64,000 bases of DNA from Microbulbifer agarilyticus (GCF_020171345.1 NZ_JAIUZM010000001.1:1653574-1717573), one strand, 5' to 3'. Shown: positions 46,777-57,667, counted from the stretch's first letter. Program-made: numbers and translations. The notes: a model not told the origin generated them from the letters alone.

Positions 46777-47781
46777 TCAAGCGTTTGCCGTTTGCTCCAG
46801 CAGTTCTTTGTGCTGCTCCGCGCGCAAGCGCGGACCATACTGACTCACCACCTGCGCTGCCGCCCGGCAGGCCAGTTCACCGGCATCGGTAAAGCTCATC
46901 CCGCGGTTGATCCCATACAGGAAGGCGCCCGCAAACATGTCGCCGGCACCGTTGGTGTCGATGGCGTTTACCTTCGGGCTGGATACGCGGTATTCCTGTT
47001 CGCCGTCCCACAGCAGTGCGCCGTCGGCGCCCAGGGTGATGGCGAAAGCTTTGCTGTGCTTGCGCAGGGTCTGCGCGGCTTCCTGCAGGGAGTCGGTAGC
47101 GCAATATTGCAGGGCTTCGTCACGGTTGCAGAACAGCAGGTCGACGCCACCGCCGATCATTTCTTTCAGGCCGTCGTGGAACAGTTGCACCATCATGGGG
47201 TCGGATAAGCTCAGAGCGGTTTTTACGCCGCTGGACTCGGCCTGTTCGCGCAGGGCAATGGCGGCACCGCGACCGGTGGGTGACGACACCAGATAGCCTT
47301 CGATGTAAGCCCAGCGGGACTGCGAGAGCGCATCGCTGTCGAGTTCATTGACTGACAATTCGGCGCTGATACCCAGATAAGTATTCATGCTGCGCTCAGC
47401 GTCGGGGGTGATCAGTACCAGGCATTTGCCGGTGGTGCCCACAGCGGCGTTGTTCAGAACCTCCGGGTAGTTCACGCCTGCTGCGGTCAGGTTGTCGCGG
47501 TAGAAGTTGCCGTTGGCATCGTCTGCGACCTTGCAGGAGTAGAAAGTGTCGAGGCCGAAGTAGCTTGCTGCAATGATGGTATTGGCCCCGGAGCCGCCGC
47601 AGGCGTGGCTGGCGGTGACCAGATGGTTTTTGAGGTCGTCCACCAGCTGTTGCTGGCGTGCGTCGTCCACCAGGGTCATGACCCCTTTATCCACGCCGAG
47701 GGTCTTCAGGTCGCTGTCGGTGACTTCAATTTCCGTGTCGAGCAGGGCGGCGCCAATGCCATAGAGTTCATACTGGTGCAT
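46777..47781 (-). CDS. PfkB-family sugar/nucleoside kinase (adenosine kinase-like)
   Basis: The protein has 334 residues with the PfkB fold: the N-terminal YELYGIGAALLDTEIEV, the glycine pair region SHACGGSGANTIIAASYFG, and the C-terminal signature NAIDTNGAGDMFAGAFLYG with the catalytic Asp. The N-terminal pattern is that of proteobacterial proteins annotated as adenosine kinase. Substrate specificity (adenosine, inosine-guanosine or a sugar) cannot be settled by eye. It is a single gene, convergent with the GGDEF/EAL gene, with element F in between. Confidence 0.85.
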   Translation of the reverse strand: MHQYELYGIGAALLDTEIEVTDSDLKTLGVDKGVMTLVDDARQQQLVDDLKNHLVTASHACGGSGANTIIAASYFGLDTFYSCKVADDANGNFYRDNLTAAGVNYPEVLNNAAVGTTGKCLVLITPDAERSMNTYLGISAELSVNELDSDALSQSRWAYIEGYLVSSPTGRGAAIALREQAESSGVKTALSLSDPMMVQLFHDGLKEMIGGGVDLLFCNRDEALQYCATDSLQEAAQTLRKHSKAFAITLGADGALLWDGEQEYRVSSPKVNAIDTNGAGDMFAGAFLYGINRGMSFTDAGELACRAAAQVVSQYGPRLRAEQHKELLEQTANA

Positions 47782-47930
47782 GGGGTCGGGAGTCCGTGAT
47801 TATTTGGCTGGTGAATTTGGGAATGCGCGCATTATGGCGGCCACCCGGTCGAGTGCAAGTTTAGCGCTCGCTGAGCGCTGCGGTTGTTTCCACAGCACAC
47901 TAGGCGGTGGCGCATCGTGACCCATTGGGT

Positions 47931-47958
47931 TTGACTTGTGTGCGGCCGACCTTATAAA
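47931..47958 (+). promoter_or_regulatory. Candidate sigma70 promoter of mrcB
   Basis: TTGACT (47931-47936) and TATAAA (47953-47958) are separated by 16 bp, a good match to sigma70. The start site would be near 47966, leaving a leader of about 170 nt before mrcB. It is the best promoter in the 354-bp gap 47782-48135, which otherwise holds the GTATAC cluster. Confidence 0.6.
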
Positions 47959-47998
47959 TGCCGCCTATAACAGCTTATGGTGCGGCTGGGCTCCAGAC

Positions 47999-48035
47999 GT
48001 ATACGGCTGAGTGTATACAAGTTAAGGGTATACAC
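47999..48035. promoter_or_regulatory. Three GTATAC palindromes including an 8-bp dyad in the mrcB leader
   Basis: GTATAC occurs at 47999-48004, 48013-48018 and 48028-48033. The last two are part of a perfect inverted repeat GTGTATAC (48011-48018), 9 bp, GTATACAC (48028-48035). Start spacing is 14 and 15 bp, more than one helical turn. They lie about 35-70 bp downstream of the candidate mrcB promoter, so a repressor operator or a transcript hairpin is possible. No regulator is identified. Confidence 0.45.
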
Positions 48036-48135
48036 GCGGGCCGCAAGTGATTAAGTCGCCGTGCCGGCCCAGCGCATGTGCTGTTAGCGAATTATTTTAC
48101 GTTCCTGTGAAGTTTCAAGAGTTACCCGGATATCT

Positions 48136-50799
48136 ATGCCAGCAACAAAACGTCGTACCCAGAAAAAGCGCGCTAACCGAAAAGAGGGGCGCCTGGGCCG
48201 TTGGATCAAGCGGCTGAGCTTGCTGGCCTTGCTCGGTGTGTTGGTGCTGGCCGGCTATATGGTGTGGCTGGATATGCAGCTGCGCGAGCGTCTCGACAGC
48301 CGCCAGTACCAGTTGCCTGCACGCGTGTTTGCGCGGCCGCTGGTATTGCAGGAAGGCATGGTGATGCGCCCGGATGAGTTGGAGGCAGAGTTCTCTGCGC
48401 TCAACTACAAACAGGCGTCGCCCGTGGATGAGCCCGGCCAGTGGCAACGGGAAGGCATGGAATACGTGGTGTGGCGTCGTGATTTTGTCCATCCGGACCG
48501 CCGCGAACGGGAGGCCAAGGTGCACTTCCGCCTGCGCAATGACGAGTTAACCAATCTGCGCGACGAAAGTGGCGCGGCGCTGGAAGAGTTCCGCCTGGAT
48601 GCGGCGCCCATCGGCACCTTGCTTGGTGGGGGTGACGACCGCACGCCGGTGCGCATTACCGAAATTCCACCGTTACTGGGTGCCACGCTGATTGCCGTGG
48701 AAGACCAGGATTTTGCCCATCATTTCGGGGTTTCCCCTCGTGGTATTGCTCGCGCCATGGTGGCCAACTTGCAAGCGGGCACCGTGGTGCAGGGCGGTTC
48801 AACCATCACCCAGCAGCTGGTGAAGAATATTTTCTTCGATCACAAGCCGAGCCTGTGGCGAAAATTCAATGAAGCCCTGATGGCGATCCTGATGGAGGTC
48901 CATTACGACAAGGCCTACATCCTGCAGGAATACATCAATGAGGTGTGGCTGGGTCAACAGGGCAGCCGCGCAATTTATGGCTTTGGTCTGGCGTCGGAGT
49001 TTTATTTTCACAAGCCTCTCAACCAGTTGGAACCGCATCAAATGGCTTTGCTGGTTGGGCTCGCCAAGGGCGCTTCCTACTACAACCCCTGGCGACACCC
49101 CAAGCGCGCGCTGGAGCGCCGCAATATCGTGCTCGATGTGATGCAGGAGCAGGGGCTGATCAGTGAGCAGGACCTGCAACGGCTCAAGGCCAAGCCGCTG
49201 GAAGTGGCAACCAAAGGTGCAGCCGCGCAGAACCCCTATCCCGCGTTTACCGAGCGCCTTCTTGAAGAGCTGCGCCCGTATTACTCCGTGGAAGAGCTGC
49301 GCACCGCCGGCCTGCGGGTTTACACCACGCTTGCGCCATCGGTGCAGAAACTGGCAGAGGACGCGATTAGCCAGGGTGCCGACAAGCTGGAAAGTGACCG
49401 CAACATCGAGGCCAACTCGTTACAGGGGGCCACGGTAATTCTGGAAAATCACAGCGGTAATGTGTTGGCGATGGTGGGCGACCGCCGCCCCCACTATCCA
49501 GGGTTTAACCGCGCTCTGGAAGCAAATCGTCAGGTTGGCTCACTGATCAAGCCCGCCATCTATCTGACGGCGCTGGAACGGCCGCACGAATTTAACCTGG
49601 CCACGCTCATCGACGATGCACCCATTCGCGAAGTGGCGGCCGACGGCCAGGTGTGGATGCCCGCGAACTTTGATAACCGCAGCCATGGCCAGGTACCGTT
49701 GTATGTGGCGCTGTCGCGTTCCTACAACCAGGCCACCGCGCGTTTGGGGTTGGATCTGGGTATCGAAAATGTGCGCGAGACGATTCGTCGGCTGGGCGTC
49801 GAAGCGACTTTGCCGCGGGTGCCTTCGCTGTTCCTGGGGGCGGTAGAAATGACCCCCTTCGAGGTGGCCGGCATGTACCAGACTATGGCCAATGGCGGAG
49901 AACATGTGGAGCCGCGTACCTTGTTGGCGGTGTCCGACGCAGTGGGCGATCAAGTGCAGCGCTTCCGCCCGAAAATGGACCGCGGTGTGGATGCGGTGCC
50001 GATCTATTTACTGCGCTACGGACTGGAACAGGTGATGCGTGAGGGTACCGGTAAGAGTGCCTATCGCCGCTTGCCCAACAGTGTCCCCTTTGCCGGCAAA
50101 ACCGGTACTACCAACAATTACCGCGACAGCTGGTTTGCCGGATTTAGCCCGGGAGTGACGGCGGTGGTGTGGCTTGGCCGCGACGATAACGAGCGCACCG
50201 AGCTGACCGGCGCGACCGGCGCATTGACGATCTGGACCGATATCATGCGCAAGCTGCCCCATCGTCATGGGCGCATTCAGGCGCCCCGTGGTGTCGAGTG
50301 GAAGCCGGTGAACCAGAAAGGGGAGTACATGGACCCGCGGCACTGCGAGGGTGGGCGCGAAATTCCAGTGTCGGTTGAAAGCCGCCTGAAGACCGATCCC
50401 CGCTGCGAGCGCCGTGGCTGGTTCCGCAATTGGTTTGATCGCGACGACGAAAATGTGGCACCGCGAGAAGATATGAGTCCGGGCTGGGGCATTGATCCGG
50501 AGCAGCAACGCCGCGAGCAGATGCAGGAGCAGCGCGAACGCGAACAGCAATTGCGCGAGCAGCTGGAGCGCGAAGAGCAGCTTGGCCCGGAACAGTATCA
50601 GCAGATTCCACCAGATGAGGCGGAGCGCTTGCGCCGCCTTGAGGAGTCCGCGCGTTTGCAGGAGCAGCGTTATCAGGAAGAAGAGCGGCGCGCCCAGGAA
50701 GAGCGGCGCCGGCTAGATGAGCGCCAGCGTCGCAGCGGTGTGCCGGTGGAAGATGCGCAGCCCTGGCCACCGCAGCAGGAAGAAGATCAGTGGCCCTGA
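48136..50799 (+). CDS. mrcB: Penicillin-binding protein 1B (bifunctional peptidoglycan glycosyltransferase/transpeptidase)
   Basis: The protein has 887 residues. A basic cytoplasmic tail and a membrane helix (about 25-48) lead into a UvrB/YAD2-like region (about 50-150). The GT51 domain follows with catalytic Glu189 (AVEDQDFAHHFG) and GGSTITQQLVKN. The transpeptidase domain shows the SxxK motif GSLIKP (Ser469, Lys472), SRSYN and FAGKTGTTNNYRDSWFAGFS. PBP1B polymerises and cross-links peptidoglycan in the periplasm. The last roughly 110 residues are a Glu/Arg/Gln-rich predicted coiled coil not present in E. coli PBP1B. Confidence 0.96.
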   Translation: MPATKRRTQKKRANRKEGRLGRWIKRLSLLALLGVLVLAGYMVWLDMQLRERLDSRQYQLPARVFARPLVLQEGMVMRPDELEAEFSALNYKQASPVDEPGQWQREGMEYVVWRRDFVHPDRREREAKVHFRLRNDELTNLRDESGAALEEFRLDAAPIGTLLGGGDDRTPVRITEIPPLLGATLIAVEDQDFAHHFGVSPRGIARAMVANLQAGTVVQGGSTITQQLVKNIFFDHKPSLWRKFNEALMAILMEVHYDKAYILQEYINEVWLGQQGSRAIYGFGLASEFYFHKPLNQLEPHQMALLVGLAKGASYYNPWRHPKRALERRNIVLDVMQEQGLISEQDLQRLKAKPLEVATKGAAAQNPYPAFTERLLEELRPYYSVEELRTAGLRVYTTLAPSVQKLAEDAISQGADKLESDRNIEANSLQGATVILENHSGNVLAMVGDRRPHYPGFNRALEANRQVGSLIKPAIYLTALERPHEFNLATLIDDAPIREVAADGQVWMPANFDNRSHGQVPLYVALSRSYNQATARLGLDLGIENVRETIRRLGVEATLPRVPSLFLGAVEMTPFEVAGMYQTMANGGEHVEPRTLLAVSDAVGDQVQRFRPKMDRGVDAVPIYLLRYGLEQVMREGTGKSAYRRLPNSVPFAGKTGTTNNYRDSWFAGFSPGVTAVVWLGRDDNERTELTGATGALTIWTDIMRKLPHRHGRIQAPRGVEWKPVNQKGEYMDPRHCEGGREIPVSVESRLKTDPRCERRGWFRNWFDRDDENVAPREDMSPGWGIDPEQQRREQMQEQREREQQLREQLEREEQLGPEQYQQIPPDEAERLRRLEESARLQEQRYQEEERRAQEERRRLDERQRRSGVPVEDAQPWPPQQEEDQWP

Positions 50800-50830
50800 C
50801 GCTGGTTGGTCGGAGCGCTTGAGTCGTTAA

Positions 50831-51853
<1,023 letters not shown>

Positions 51854-53137
51854 TTATTTCAGTTTGGCGAAGACGTTTTTCGCCGCGTCGATGGTGGCTT
51901 CGATATCTTCGTCGGAGTGCGCCGCGGACATAAAACCGGCTTCATAAGAGGCCGGTGCCAGGTACACACCTTCTTCCAGCATGCCGTGGAAGAAGCGGTT
52001 GAAGCGGTCGGTGTCGCACGCCATTACCTGCTGGTAGTTGGTGACCTGGTCGGCGTCGGTAAAGAAGAAACCGAACATGCTGCCGACTTTATTGGCGGTC
52101 AGCGGAATGTCCGCCGCCTTGGCGGCATCCAGCACGCCTTCCACCAGCCGGTCGGTCTTGGCTGTCAGTTCCTCGTACAGGCCCGGCTCTTGAATCAGCT
52201 GCAGGGTTTCCAGTCCCGCCACCATGGCCATGGGGTTCCCGGACAGGGTGCCGGCCTGGTACACCGGACCCAGTGGTGCAATCTGCTCCATGATTTCGCG
52301 CTTGCCGCCGAAGGCGCCTACCGGCATACCGCCGCCAATGACCTTGCCCAGGGTGGTGATGTCCGCGTCGATGCCGAAGTGCCCCTGTGCGCCGGTCAGG
52401 CTCACCCGGAAACCGGTCATTACTTCGTCGAGAATCAGTACCGCACCGGACTGGTCACACACCTCACGCAGGGCTTCCAGGAAGCCGGGAATCGGCGGGA
52501 TGCAGTTCATGTTACCGGCAACCGGCTCCACGATAATGCACGCGATCTGATCGCCAATTTCGGCGAAGCACTTTTTCACACCTTCAATATCGTTGTAGGT
52601 GAGGGTGATGGTGTGGTCTGCCAGTGACGCGGGCACGCCCGGGGAGGACGGTACGCCCATGGTCAGCGCGCCGGAGCCGGCTTTTACCAGCAGGGAATCG
52701 GAGTGGCCGTGGTAGCAGCCCTCGAACTTCACGATCTTGTCGCGGCCGGTGTAGCCGCGCGCCAGGCGGATGGCGCTCATGGTGGCTTCGGTACCGGAGT
52801 TTACGAAACGCACCAGGTCCATGTTCGGCCATACACGGCACAGCTCTTCCGCCAGCTCGGTTTCCAGTTCGGTGGGCGCGCCAAAGCTCAAGCCGGACTG
52901 GGCCTGCTCCACGACCGCGTCGATCACTTCCGGGTGGGCGTGACCCAGCACCATCGGTCCCCAGGACTGTACGTAGTCGATGTAGCGTTTTTCATCCGCG
53001 TCATACAGGTAGGCGCCTTCGGCGCGCTCGATAAATACCGGAGTGCCGCCCACTGCGCGGAAGGCGCGCACCGGCGAGTTAACGCCGCCGGGGATGACTT
53101 TCTGGGCTTCGGCAAAGAGAGTTTCGGACTTGCTCAT
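51854..53137 (-). CDS. hemL: Glutamate-1-semialdehyde 2,1-aminomutase
   Basis: The protein has 427 residues from 53137 ([20 protein letters not shown]). This PLP enzyme isomerises glutamate-1-semialdehyde to 5-aminolevulinate. Motifs are [52 protein letters not shown] and the PLP-lysine segment [18 protein letters not shown], then [16 protein letters not shown] longer upstream frame has no similarity. hemB follows by 12 bp. Its upstream neighbour is a thiD-like gene, a conserved arrangement in Pseudomonas, where thiE also sits between. Confidence 0.97.
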   Translation of the reverse strand: MSKSETLFAEAQKVIPGGVNSPVRAFRAVGGTPVFIERAEGAYLYDADEKRYIDYVQSWGPMVLGHAHPEVIDAVVEQAQSGLSFGAPTELETELAEELCRVWPNMDLVRFVNSGTEATMSAIRLARGYTGRDKIVKFEGCYHGHSDSLLVKAGSGALTMGVPSSPGVPASLADHTITLTYNDIEGVKKCFAEIGDQIACIIVEPVAGNMNCIPPIPGFLEALREVCDQSGAVLILDEVMTGFRVSLTGAQGHFGIDADITTLGKVIGGGMPVGAFGGKREIMEQIAPLGPVYQAGTLSGNPMAMVAGLETLQLIQEPGLYEELTAKTDRLVEGVLDAAKAADIPLTANKVGSMFGFFFTDADQVTNYQQVMACDTDRFNRFFHGMLEEGVYLAPASYEAGFMSAAHSDEDIEATIDAAKNVFAKLK

Positions 53138-53275
53138 AGAAATACAGATACCGGGTAGGGAGCGGTGATGGGAGCACCGGGATGAAAATTTGCGCGTATT
53201 ATCCGCGCCCCGGCCGCGCACCGCAAACCGCGCGAGGGTGCCGCACCAGGGTTCTATGAGCGGGTAGGGGAATGG

Positions 53276-54067
53276 TCAGTCTTTACAGGCCCAGAACAGC
53301 CGGTTGGGTACCGGTCGTCCCATGCCGAGGCGTCGGCTGTCGGCAATGGCGCTCCAGGTAAATTGCTGGCTGCGATTCACCGCTTCCAGCATGTTCAAGC
53401 CGTGGGCTATGTGACAGGCGATCGCCGTGGTCAGGGTCCCGCAGACACCATAGGCTGCTGGCTGCAGGCGTTTCCAGTGGAATTTACGAATCAGGCCGCG
53501 TTCGTCGTAGAGGCGATTTTCCAGTTGTTGATCTTCCGCCGGCACCCCGGTCAGCAACAGGTAGCGACAGCCGCTTTCCAGCAGCTCCTGGGCCTGGGCG
53601 TCGTAGACGTCGGCCTCGCCGGCCATGGCGCGGGCTTCGCGTCTATTAGGCGCGACCAGGGTGGCAAGCGGCAGTAACAGATCACACATCGCACGCCACA
53701 GGGGCGGCGCCAGCAGGCTTTCCTTGTCTGCCAGAGTGGCATCGGGGTCGATAATCAGCGGGATATCCGGGTAGTCGCGGAGCACGCTGTGCATGGCGTG
53801 CACATTCTCGACCGAGCCGAGATAGCCGATTTTGATGGCCGCCACCGGCATATCTTCGAGAACCGCTCGGGCCTGCTCTACCAGCAGGCTGTCGTCCACC
53901 GGGGCGACGCCGGCGAGTTCGCTGGTGTCTCCCACCGTAATCGCCGATACCACCGAGGCGCAGTGGCACCCCAGGCTTGCGGCCGTTTCCGTATCTGCCG
54001 CAATACCGGCGCTGCCGCTGGGGTCGTGGTGGGTGACGGTGAGGACGACTGGCTGTTGCGTATCCAT
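53276..54067 (-). CDS. ThiD-like hydroxymethylpyrimidine kinase family protein with altered catalytic motif
   Basis: The protein has 263 residues from 54067 (MDTQQPVVLTVTHHDPSGSA). It has the ribokinase-like ThiD pattern: HDPSGSAGIAADTETAASLG, AIKIGYLGS, IIDPDATLADK, and TLVAPNRREAR. ThiD phosphorylates HMP and HMP-P in thiamine synthesis. The anion-hole/catalytic motif, normally HGSGCT or HGTGCT, reads YGVCGTLTTAIA here (residues 206-217), so the catalytic cysteine is displaced by one position. Activity is therefore uncertain. No thiE lies between it and hemL. The upstream extension to 54145 is unlikely to be translated. Confidence 0.8.
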   Translation of the reverse strand: MDTQQPVVLTVTHHDPSGSAGIAADTETAASLGCHCASVVSAITVGDTSELAGVAPVDDSLLVEQARAVLEDMPVAAIKIGYLGSVENVHAMHSVLRDYPDIPLIIDPDATLADKESLLAPPLWRAMCDLLLPLATLVAPNRREARAMAGEADVYDAQAQELLESGCRYLLLTGVPAEDQQLENRLYDERGLIRKFHWKRLQPAAYGVCGTLTTAIACHIAHGLNMLEAVNRSQQFTWSAIADSRRLGMGRPVPNRLFWACKD

Positions 54068-54172
54068 GGGCCTTCGGGAATCTTTGGCAGGTATCCTAAT
54101 TCTAGCTGCGTCACTGGGTGTGACAGTGCGGCGAGGAGGGCTCATGCGCCCCTGTGCGGGACGCGTGGCGGC

Positions 54173-54595
54173 TTAAAACGGTTTCACCACCGCGAGAATC
54201 ACAATCGCGATCAGTGCCAGCACCGGCAGCTCATTGAATACGCGGAAAAAGCGCCCGCTTTTGGTGATGTTGTCGACGGCAAACTTTTTCACGAAGCTAC
54301 CGCAGATGTGGTGATAGCCGATCAGCAGTACCACCAGGGTGAGTTTGGCGTGCAGCCAGCCAGCAGACTTGTAGTAGTCCGGGTTGTAGGTAATCAGCCA
54401 GATGCCAAAAATCAATGTCGCTAGCATGGAGGGGATGGCGATACCCCGATACAGGCGGCGCTCCATGATCTTGAAACGGTCTTTACTCAGCGCATCGGTA
54501 GCGTCCACGTGGTACACAAACAGGCGCGGCAGGTAAAACAGCGCGGCAAACCAGCACACCATGGCAATAATATGAAAGGCTTTGACCCACAGCAT
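54173..54595 (-). CDS. hemJ: Protoporphyrinogen IX oxidase HemJ
   Basis: The protein has 140 residues with four membrane helices. MLWVKAFHIIAMVCWFAALFYLPRLFVYH at the N-terminus holds the conserved histidine, and KLTLVVLLIGYHHICG and RVFNELPVLALIAIVI follow. HemJ is the membrane haem enzyme that oxidises protoporphyrinogen IX in many bacteria lacking HemG/HemY. It lies near hemL and hemB, separated by the thiD-like gene, all on the minus strand. This gives a regional haem-synthesis cluster without clear polycistronic spacing. Confidence 0.93.
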   Translation of the reverse strand: MLWVKAFHIIAMVCWFAALFYLPRLFVYHVDATDALSKDRFKIMERRLYRGIAIPSMLATLIFGIWLITYNPDYYKSAGWLHAKLTLVVLLIGYHHICGSFVKKFAVDNITKSGRFFRVFNELPVLALIAIVILAVVKPF

Positions 54596-54667
54596 TGAGG
54601 CTCCTTACCCCGCAGGGTTTGTTGTTACCATTTTGGCTTATTGTTGATCAGTGTCCTATAGCGAGGC

Positions 54668-56488
54668 TCACTGGCGGTAATAATGTTCTATATGCTGGGG
54701 CAAGATAATACCCGCCACATCACAGTTGCGTACACCCGGACTGCCCTGATCGTAATCCCGGCCAATATACAGCGCGCCCACATCTCGTCGTTCCAGCGTT
54801 TGCTGTGCTTCCAGTAGGGTGGCGCGCCAGCTAAGCGGGGCCATTTCCAGGCGCTCGCCGGGCAGGCGCAACAGATCGATCTTTTCTTCTTCTGCGAGGT
54901 TTTGCTCTTTGTCCTCGGGTTCTTTCTGCGGGCGCTGGAGGAAATGTGCCAGGTCCGCGGTACGCAACGCCACCGCGCTGCCTTCGGTGTCGACCAGCAG
55001 CCAGGCGGGTTTCTGGTCGATCAGACGCTGAGCCTGTGATTGGTCCAGTAACTGTGGGGCTACCGCGATGCCCCGCTCCATTGCGCCTGCCACGCCTACG
55101 CGGCTCAGCATTTGCGCCCGCCAGCTGGGGGTGCCACTTTTGCCGAGGGCGCGCAGCGATTCCTGATAAATACCATCGGTGGCAAACAGCTGGCGGCTCA
55201 CCAGGCAGGCAACAACGATGGATAGCATGGCGGGGAATAGCACGTTGGCGTTGTAAGTCAGCTCGAGAATGGCCAGCAATGCCGCCAGCGGCGCGTTCAG
55301 CATGGCGGCCATCATCGCGGCCATGCCCACCATCGCGTAGAGGCCCGGGCTGGCAGTGGCCTCACCCAGCAGAAGGTTCGCCAGGTGGCCGGCGGCACCA
55401 CCGATGCAGGCGCCGAGAATCAGGCTGGGGCCAATAACCCCTCCGGGGATACCGAGCCCGATTGCCAGGGATGTGGCAGTGAGCTTTGCCAGCACAATGA
55501 TGGTCAGTGCGGCAACGCCGATTTGCCCGAGCATGGCCAGCTCCATGGTGTCGTACCCGGTGCCGAGTACCTCGGGAATCCAGATGGCCAGTAGCCCGGT
55601 GGCCGCGCCGGCAACGGTGAAACGCAGCAGGGGCGAGTATTTTTGCTGGAGGGGCACCAGTGTGCGCTGGCTGATGATAAACAGCGAGGCGAGTGCGCCA
55701 ATTGCCAGGGCGCACGCAAACAAAATGGGCAGCTCTGCCAGTGATTGCAGTTGCGACGGAGGCACGTTGAACATGGTTTGGTGCCCAAACGCAAGGCGTG
55801 TGGCCGCGCTGCCGCTCACCGCCGCGATCATTACCGGCAGGAAGCCCGCTACCGTGTATTCCAGCATCACCACTTCCATGGCGAAAATTACCCCGGCCAG
55901 GGGGGTGTTGAAGGACGCCGCAATAGCCGCAGCAACCCCGCACGCGAGCAGGGTGCGTCGGGCGTTATTGGGCAGGCGCAGGCGCTGCGCCACCCAGCTG
56001 CCGGTGGCGGCTCCTAAGTGAACGGAAGGACCTTCGCGGCCAATGGACTGGCCACTGAGCAGCGCCAGGGCGCCGCCAAAGAACTGCAGAATCGCGTTTT
56101 TGGTGGGCATCTTGCCTTGGTGGTTGTGCAATCGGTCCAGCACGTGGACCACGCCAACCGGGCGCCCGGAGGGTGCGATCCAGTGGAATATCAGCCCGAG
56201 AATCATCGCGCCGACTAGGGGCAGCATGAAGCGCCACTCGGGAGAGAGGGACTCGAAGTCCTCCAGTTTCGGCAGATACAGGATGGCTGGGCCTTCACTG
56301 AGTTGCCGGAACGCGATAATCACCAGCCCCGCGCAGATACCGATAACCAGCGCCAGGAGTACCAGCGTAGAGAGGGCTTGCTGTGCGGAAAGTTCGAGTT
56401 GCAGGCGGTCGAGAAACTGCGGCCTGCGCAGGCGAGAAAGTGCGGATGCGAAGCGAGATGGGGGTTTCGACTGCGTTCTGCGCCGCAC
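54668..56488 (-). CDS. CLC-family chloride channel/transporter with C-terminal regulatory region
   Basis: The protein has 606 residues. The CLC membrane core spans about 40-440, with the gating-glutamate motif GREGPSVHLGAATG (Glu152) and GIPGGVIGPSLILGACIGG. The N-terminal GSGIP motif is altered (APSGRPVGVVHVLD). In IFAMEVVMLE the residue aligned with the proton glutamate of E. coli ClcA (Glu203) is Val206, as in true chloride channels. A C-terminal cytoplasmic region (about 460-606) resembles a CBS pair. It probably moves chloride across the inner membrane; exchanger versus channel is uncertain. Confidence 0.85.
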   Translation of the reverse strand: MRRRTQSKPPSRFASALSRLRRPQFLDRLQLELSAQQALSTLVLLALVIGICAGLVIIAFRQLSEGPAILYLPKLEDFESLSPEWRFMLPLVGAMILGLIFHWIAPSGRPVGVVHVLDRLHNHQGKMPTKNAILQFFGGALALLSGQSIGREGPSVHLGAATGSWVAQRLRLPNNARRTLLACGVAAAIAASFNTPLAGVIFAMEVVMLEYTVAGFLPVMIAAVSGSAATRLAFGHQTMFNVPPSQLQSLAELPILFACALAIGALASLFIISQRTLVPLQQKYSPLLRFTVAGAATGLLAIWIPEVLGTGYDTMELAMLGQIGVAALTIIVLAKLTATSLAIGLGIPGGVIGPSLILGACIGGAAGHLANLLLGEATASPGLYAMVGMAAMMAAMLNAPLAALLAILELTYNANVLFPAMLSIVVACLVSRQLFATDGIYQESLRALGKSGTPSWRAQMLSRVGVAGAMERGIAVAPQLLDQSQAQRLIDQKPAWLLVDTEGSAVALRTADLAHFLQRPQKEPEDKEQNLAEEEKIDLLRLPGERLEMAPLSWRATLLEAQQTLERRDVGALYIGRDYDQGSPGVRNCDVAGIILPQHIEHYYRQ

Positions 56489-56611
56489 GGTTAATCCTTT
56501 AATCTGAGTGGCTTATGGTAGAGTGCACGGCTCATTATACAGGGGACGTGGCCCGCCAGTAGGGTGCCCCGCAAAGGATAGAGACCAGCAGGCAGTAAAA
56601 GGAGCAAGATC

Positions 56612-57667
56612 GTGAGTGTCATCAAGGCGGCAATCGTAGGTGGAACGGGTTATACCGGCGTGGAGTTGCTGCGCCTGTTGGCTGGCCACAGCGGCGTAGA
56701 GGTGAGCGCGATTACCTCCCGTGCCGAGGCGGGCACTGCGGTGGCGGAACTCTTTCCCAGTCTGCGTGGTCATTACGATTTGAAATTTACCGCACCAGAC
56801 GTGGATACCCTGGCGGCGTGCGATGTGGTGTTTTTTGCCACACCACACGGTGTTGCCCAGGCACAGGTGCCGGCGCTGATTGCACGCGGTGTGCGGGTCA
56901 TCGACCTGTCTGCGGATTTCCGCATACTGGACATCTCTACCTGGGAAGACTGGTACGGCCAGCCGCACGGCTGCCCGGAGTTGGTGCCGCAGGCGGTATA
57001 CGGCTTGCCCGAGGTCAATCGAGACCAGATTGCCGGCGCCCAGCTGATTGCCTGCCCGGGCTGCTACCCGACCGCGGTGCAACTGGGTTTGCTGCCGCTG
57101 CTGGAGGCCGGGCTGGTCGAGCCCACCGGGATCATCGCCAACGCCGCCAGTGGCGCCAGTGGTGCCGGTCGCCAGGGCAAAACAGACCTGCTGTTCGCGG
57201 AGAACAATGATACCTTCCGCGCCTATGCGGCCGGTGGGCATCGTCACCTGCCAGAGATTGAGCAGGGGCTTGGTCGCGCTGCCGGTGGCCCGGTAGAGCT
57301 GACGTTTGTACCGCACCTGCTACCCATGGTGCGCGGCATCCACGCGACCCTGTACGCCAAGTTGAAGGACGCCGCCGCGGCGGCCAGTGCACAAGAGGCG
57401 CTGCAGCAGCTGTTCGAGCGGCGTTACGCAGCGGAGCCGTTTGTGGATGTGATGCCGGCTGGCAGCCATCCGCAGACCCGCAGTGTGAAGGGCACGAATA
57501 TGTGCCGGCTGTCGGTAATGCGTCCCCAGGGCCGCGATACGGTGGTGGTGCTTTCGGCCATCGACAACCTGGCCAAGGGCGCGTCTGCGCAGGCAATCCA
57601 GAACATGAACATCATGTTTGGCTTAAATGAGAACCAGGGGCTAGAGAGCCCAGCACTGCTGCCTTAG
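56612..57667 (+). CDS. argC: N-acetyl-gamma-glutamyl-phosphate reductase
   Basis: The protein has 351 residues from GTG 56612, with AAAGGAGC upstream. It reduces N-acetylglutamyl phosphate in arginine synthesis. Motifs are [19 protein letters not shown] (NADP), [17 protein letters not shown], the catalytic cysteine in [15 protein letters not shown] (Cys151), and [12 protein letters not shown]. The length is that of the long class. It is followed 60 bp later by a DUF6776 gene, then bactofilin and erpA, the PA0662-PA0665-type order of Pseudomonas. Confidence 0.97.
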   Translation: MSVIKAAIVGGTGYTGVELLRLLAGHSGVEVSAITSRAEAGTAVAELFPSLRGHYDLKFTAPDVDTLAACDVVFFATPHGVAQAQVPALIARGVRVIDLSADFRILDISTWEDWYGQPHGCPELVPQAVYGLPEVNRDQIAGAQLIACPGCYPTAVQLGLLPLLEAGLVEPTGIIANAASGASGAGRQGKTDLLFAENNDTFRAYAAGGHRHLPEIEQGLGRAAGGPVELTFVPHLLPMVRGIHATLYAKLKDAAAAASAQEALQQLFERRYAAEPFVDVMPAGSHPQTRSVKGTNMCRLSVMRPQGRDTVVVLSAIDNLAKGASAQAIQNMNIMFGLNENQGLESPALLP

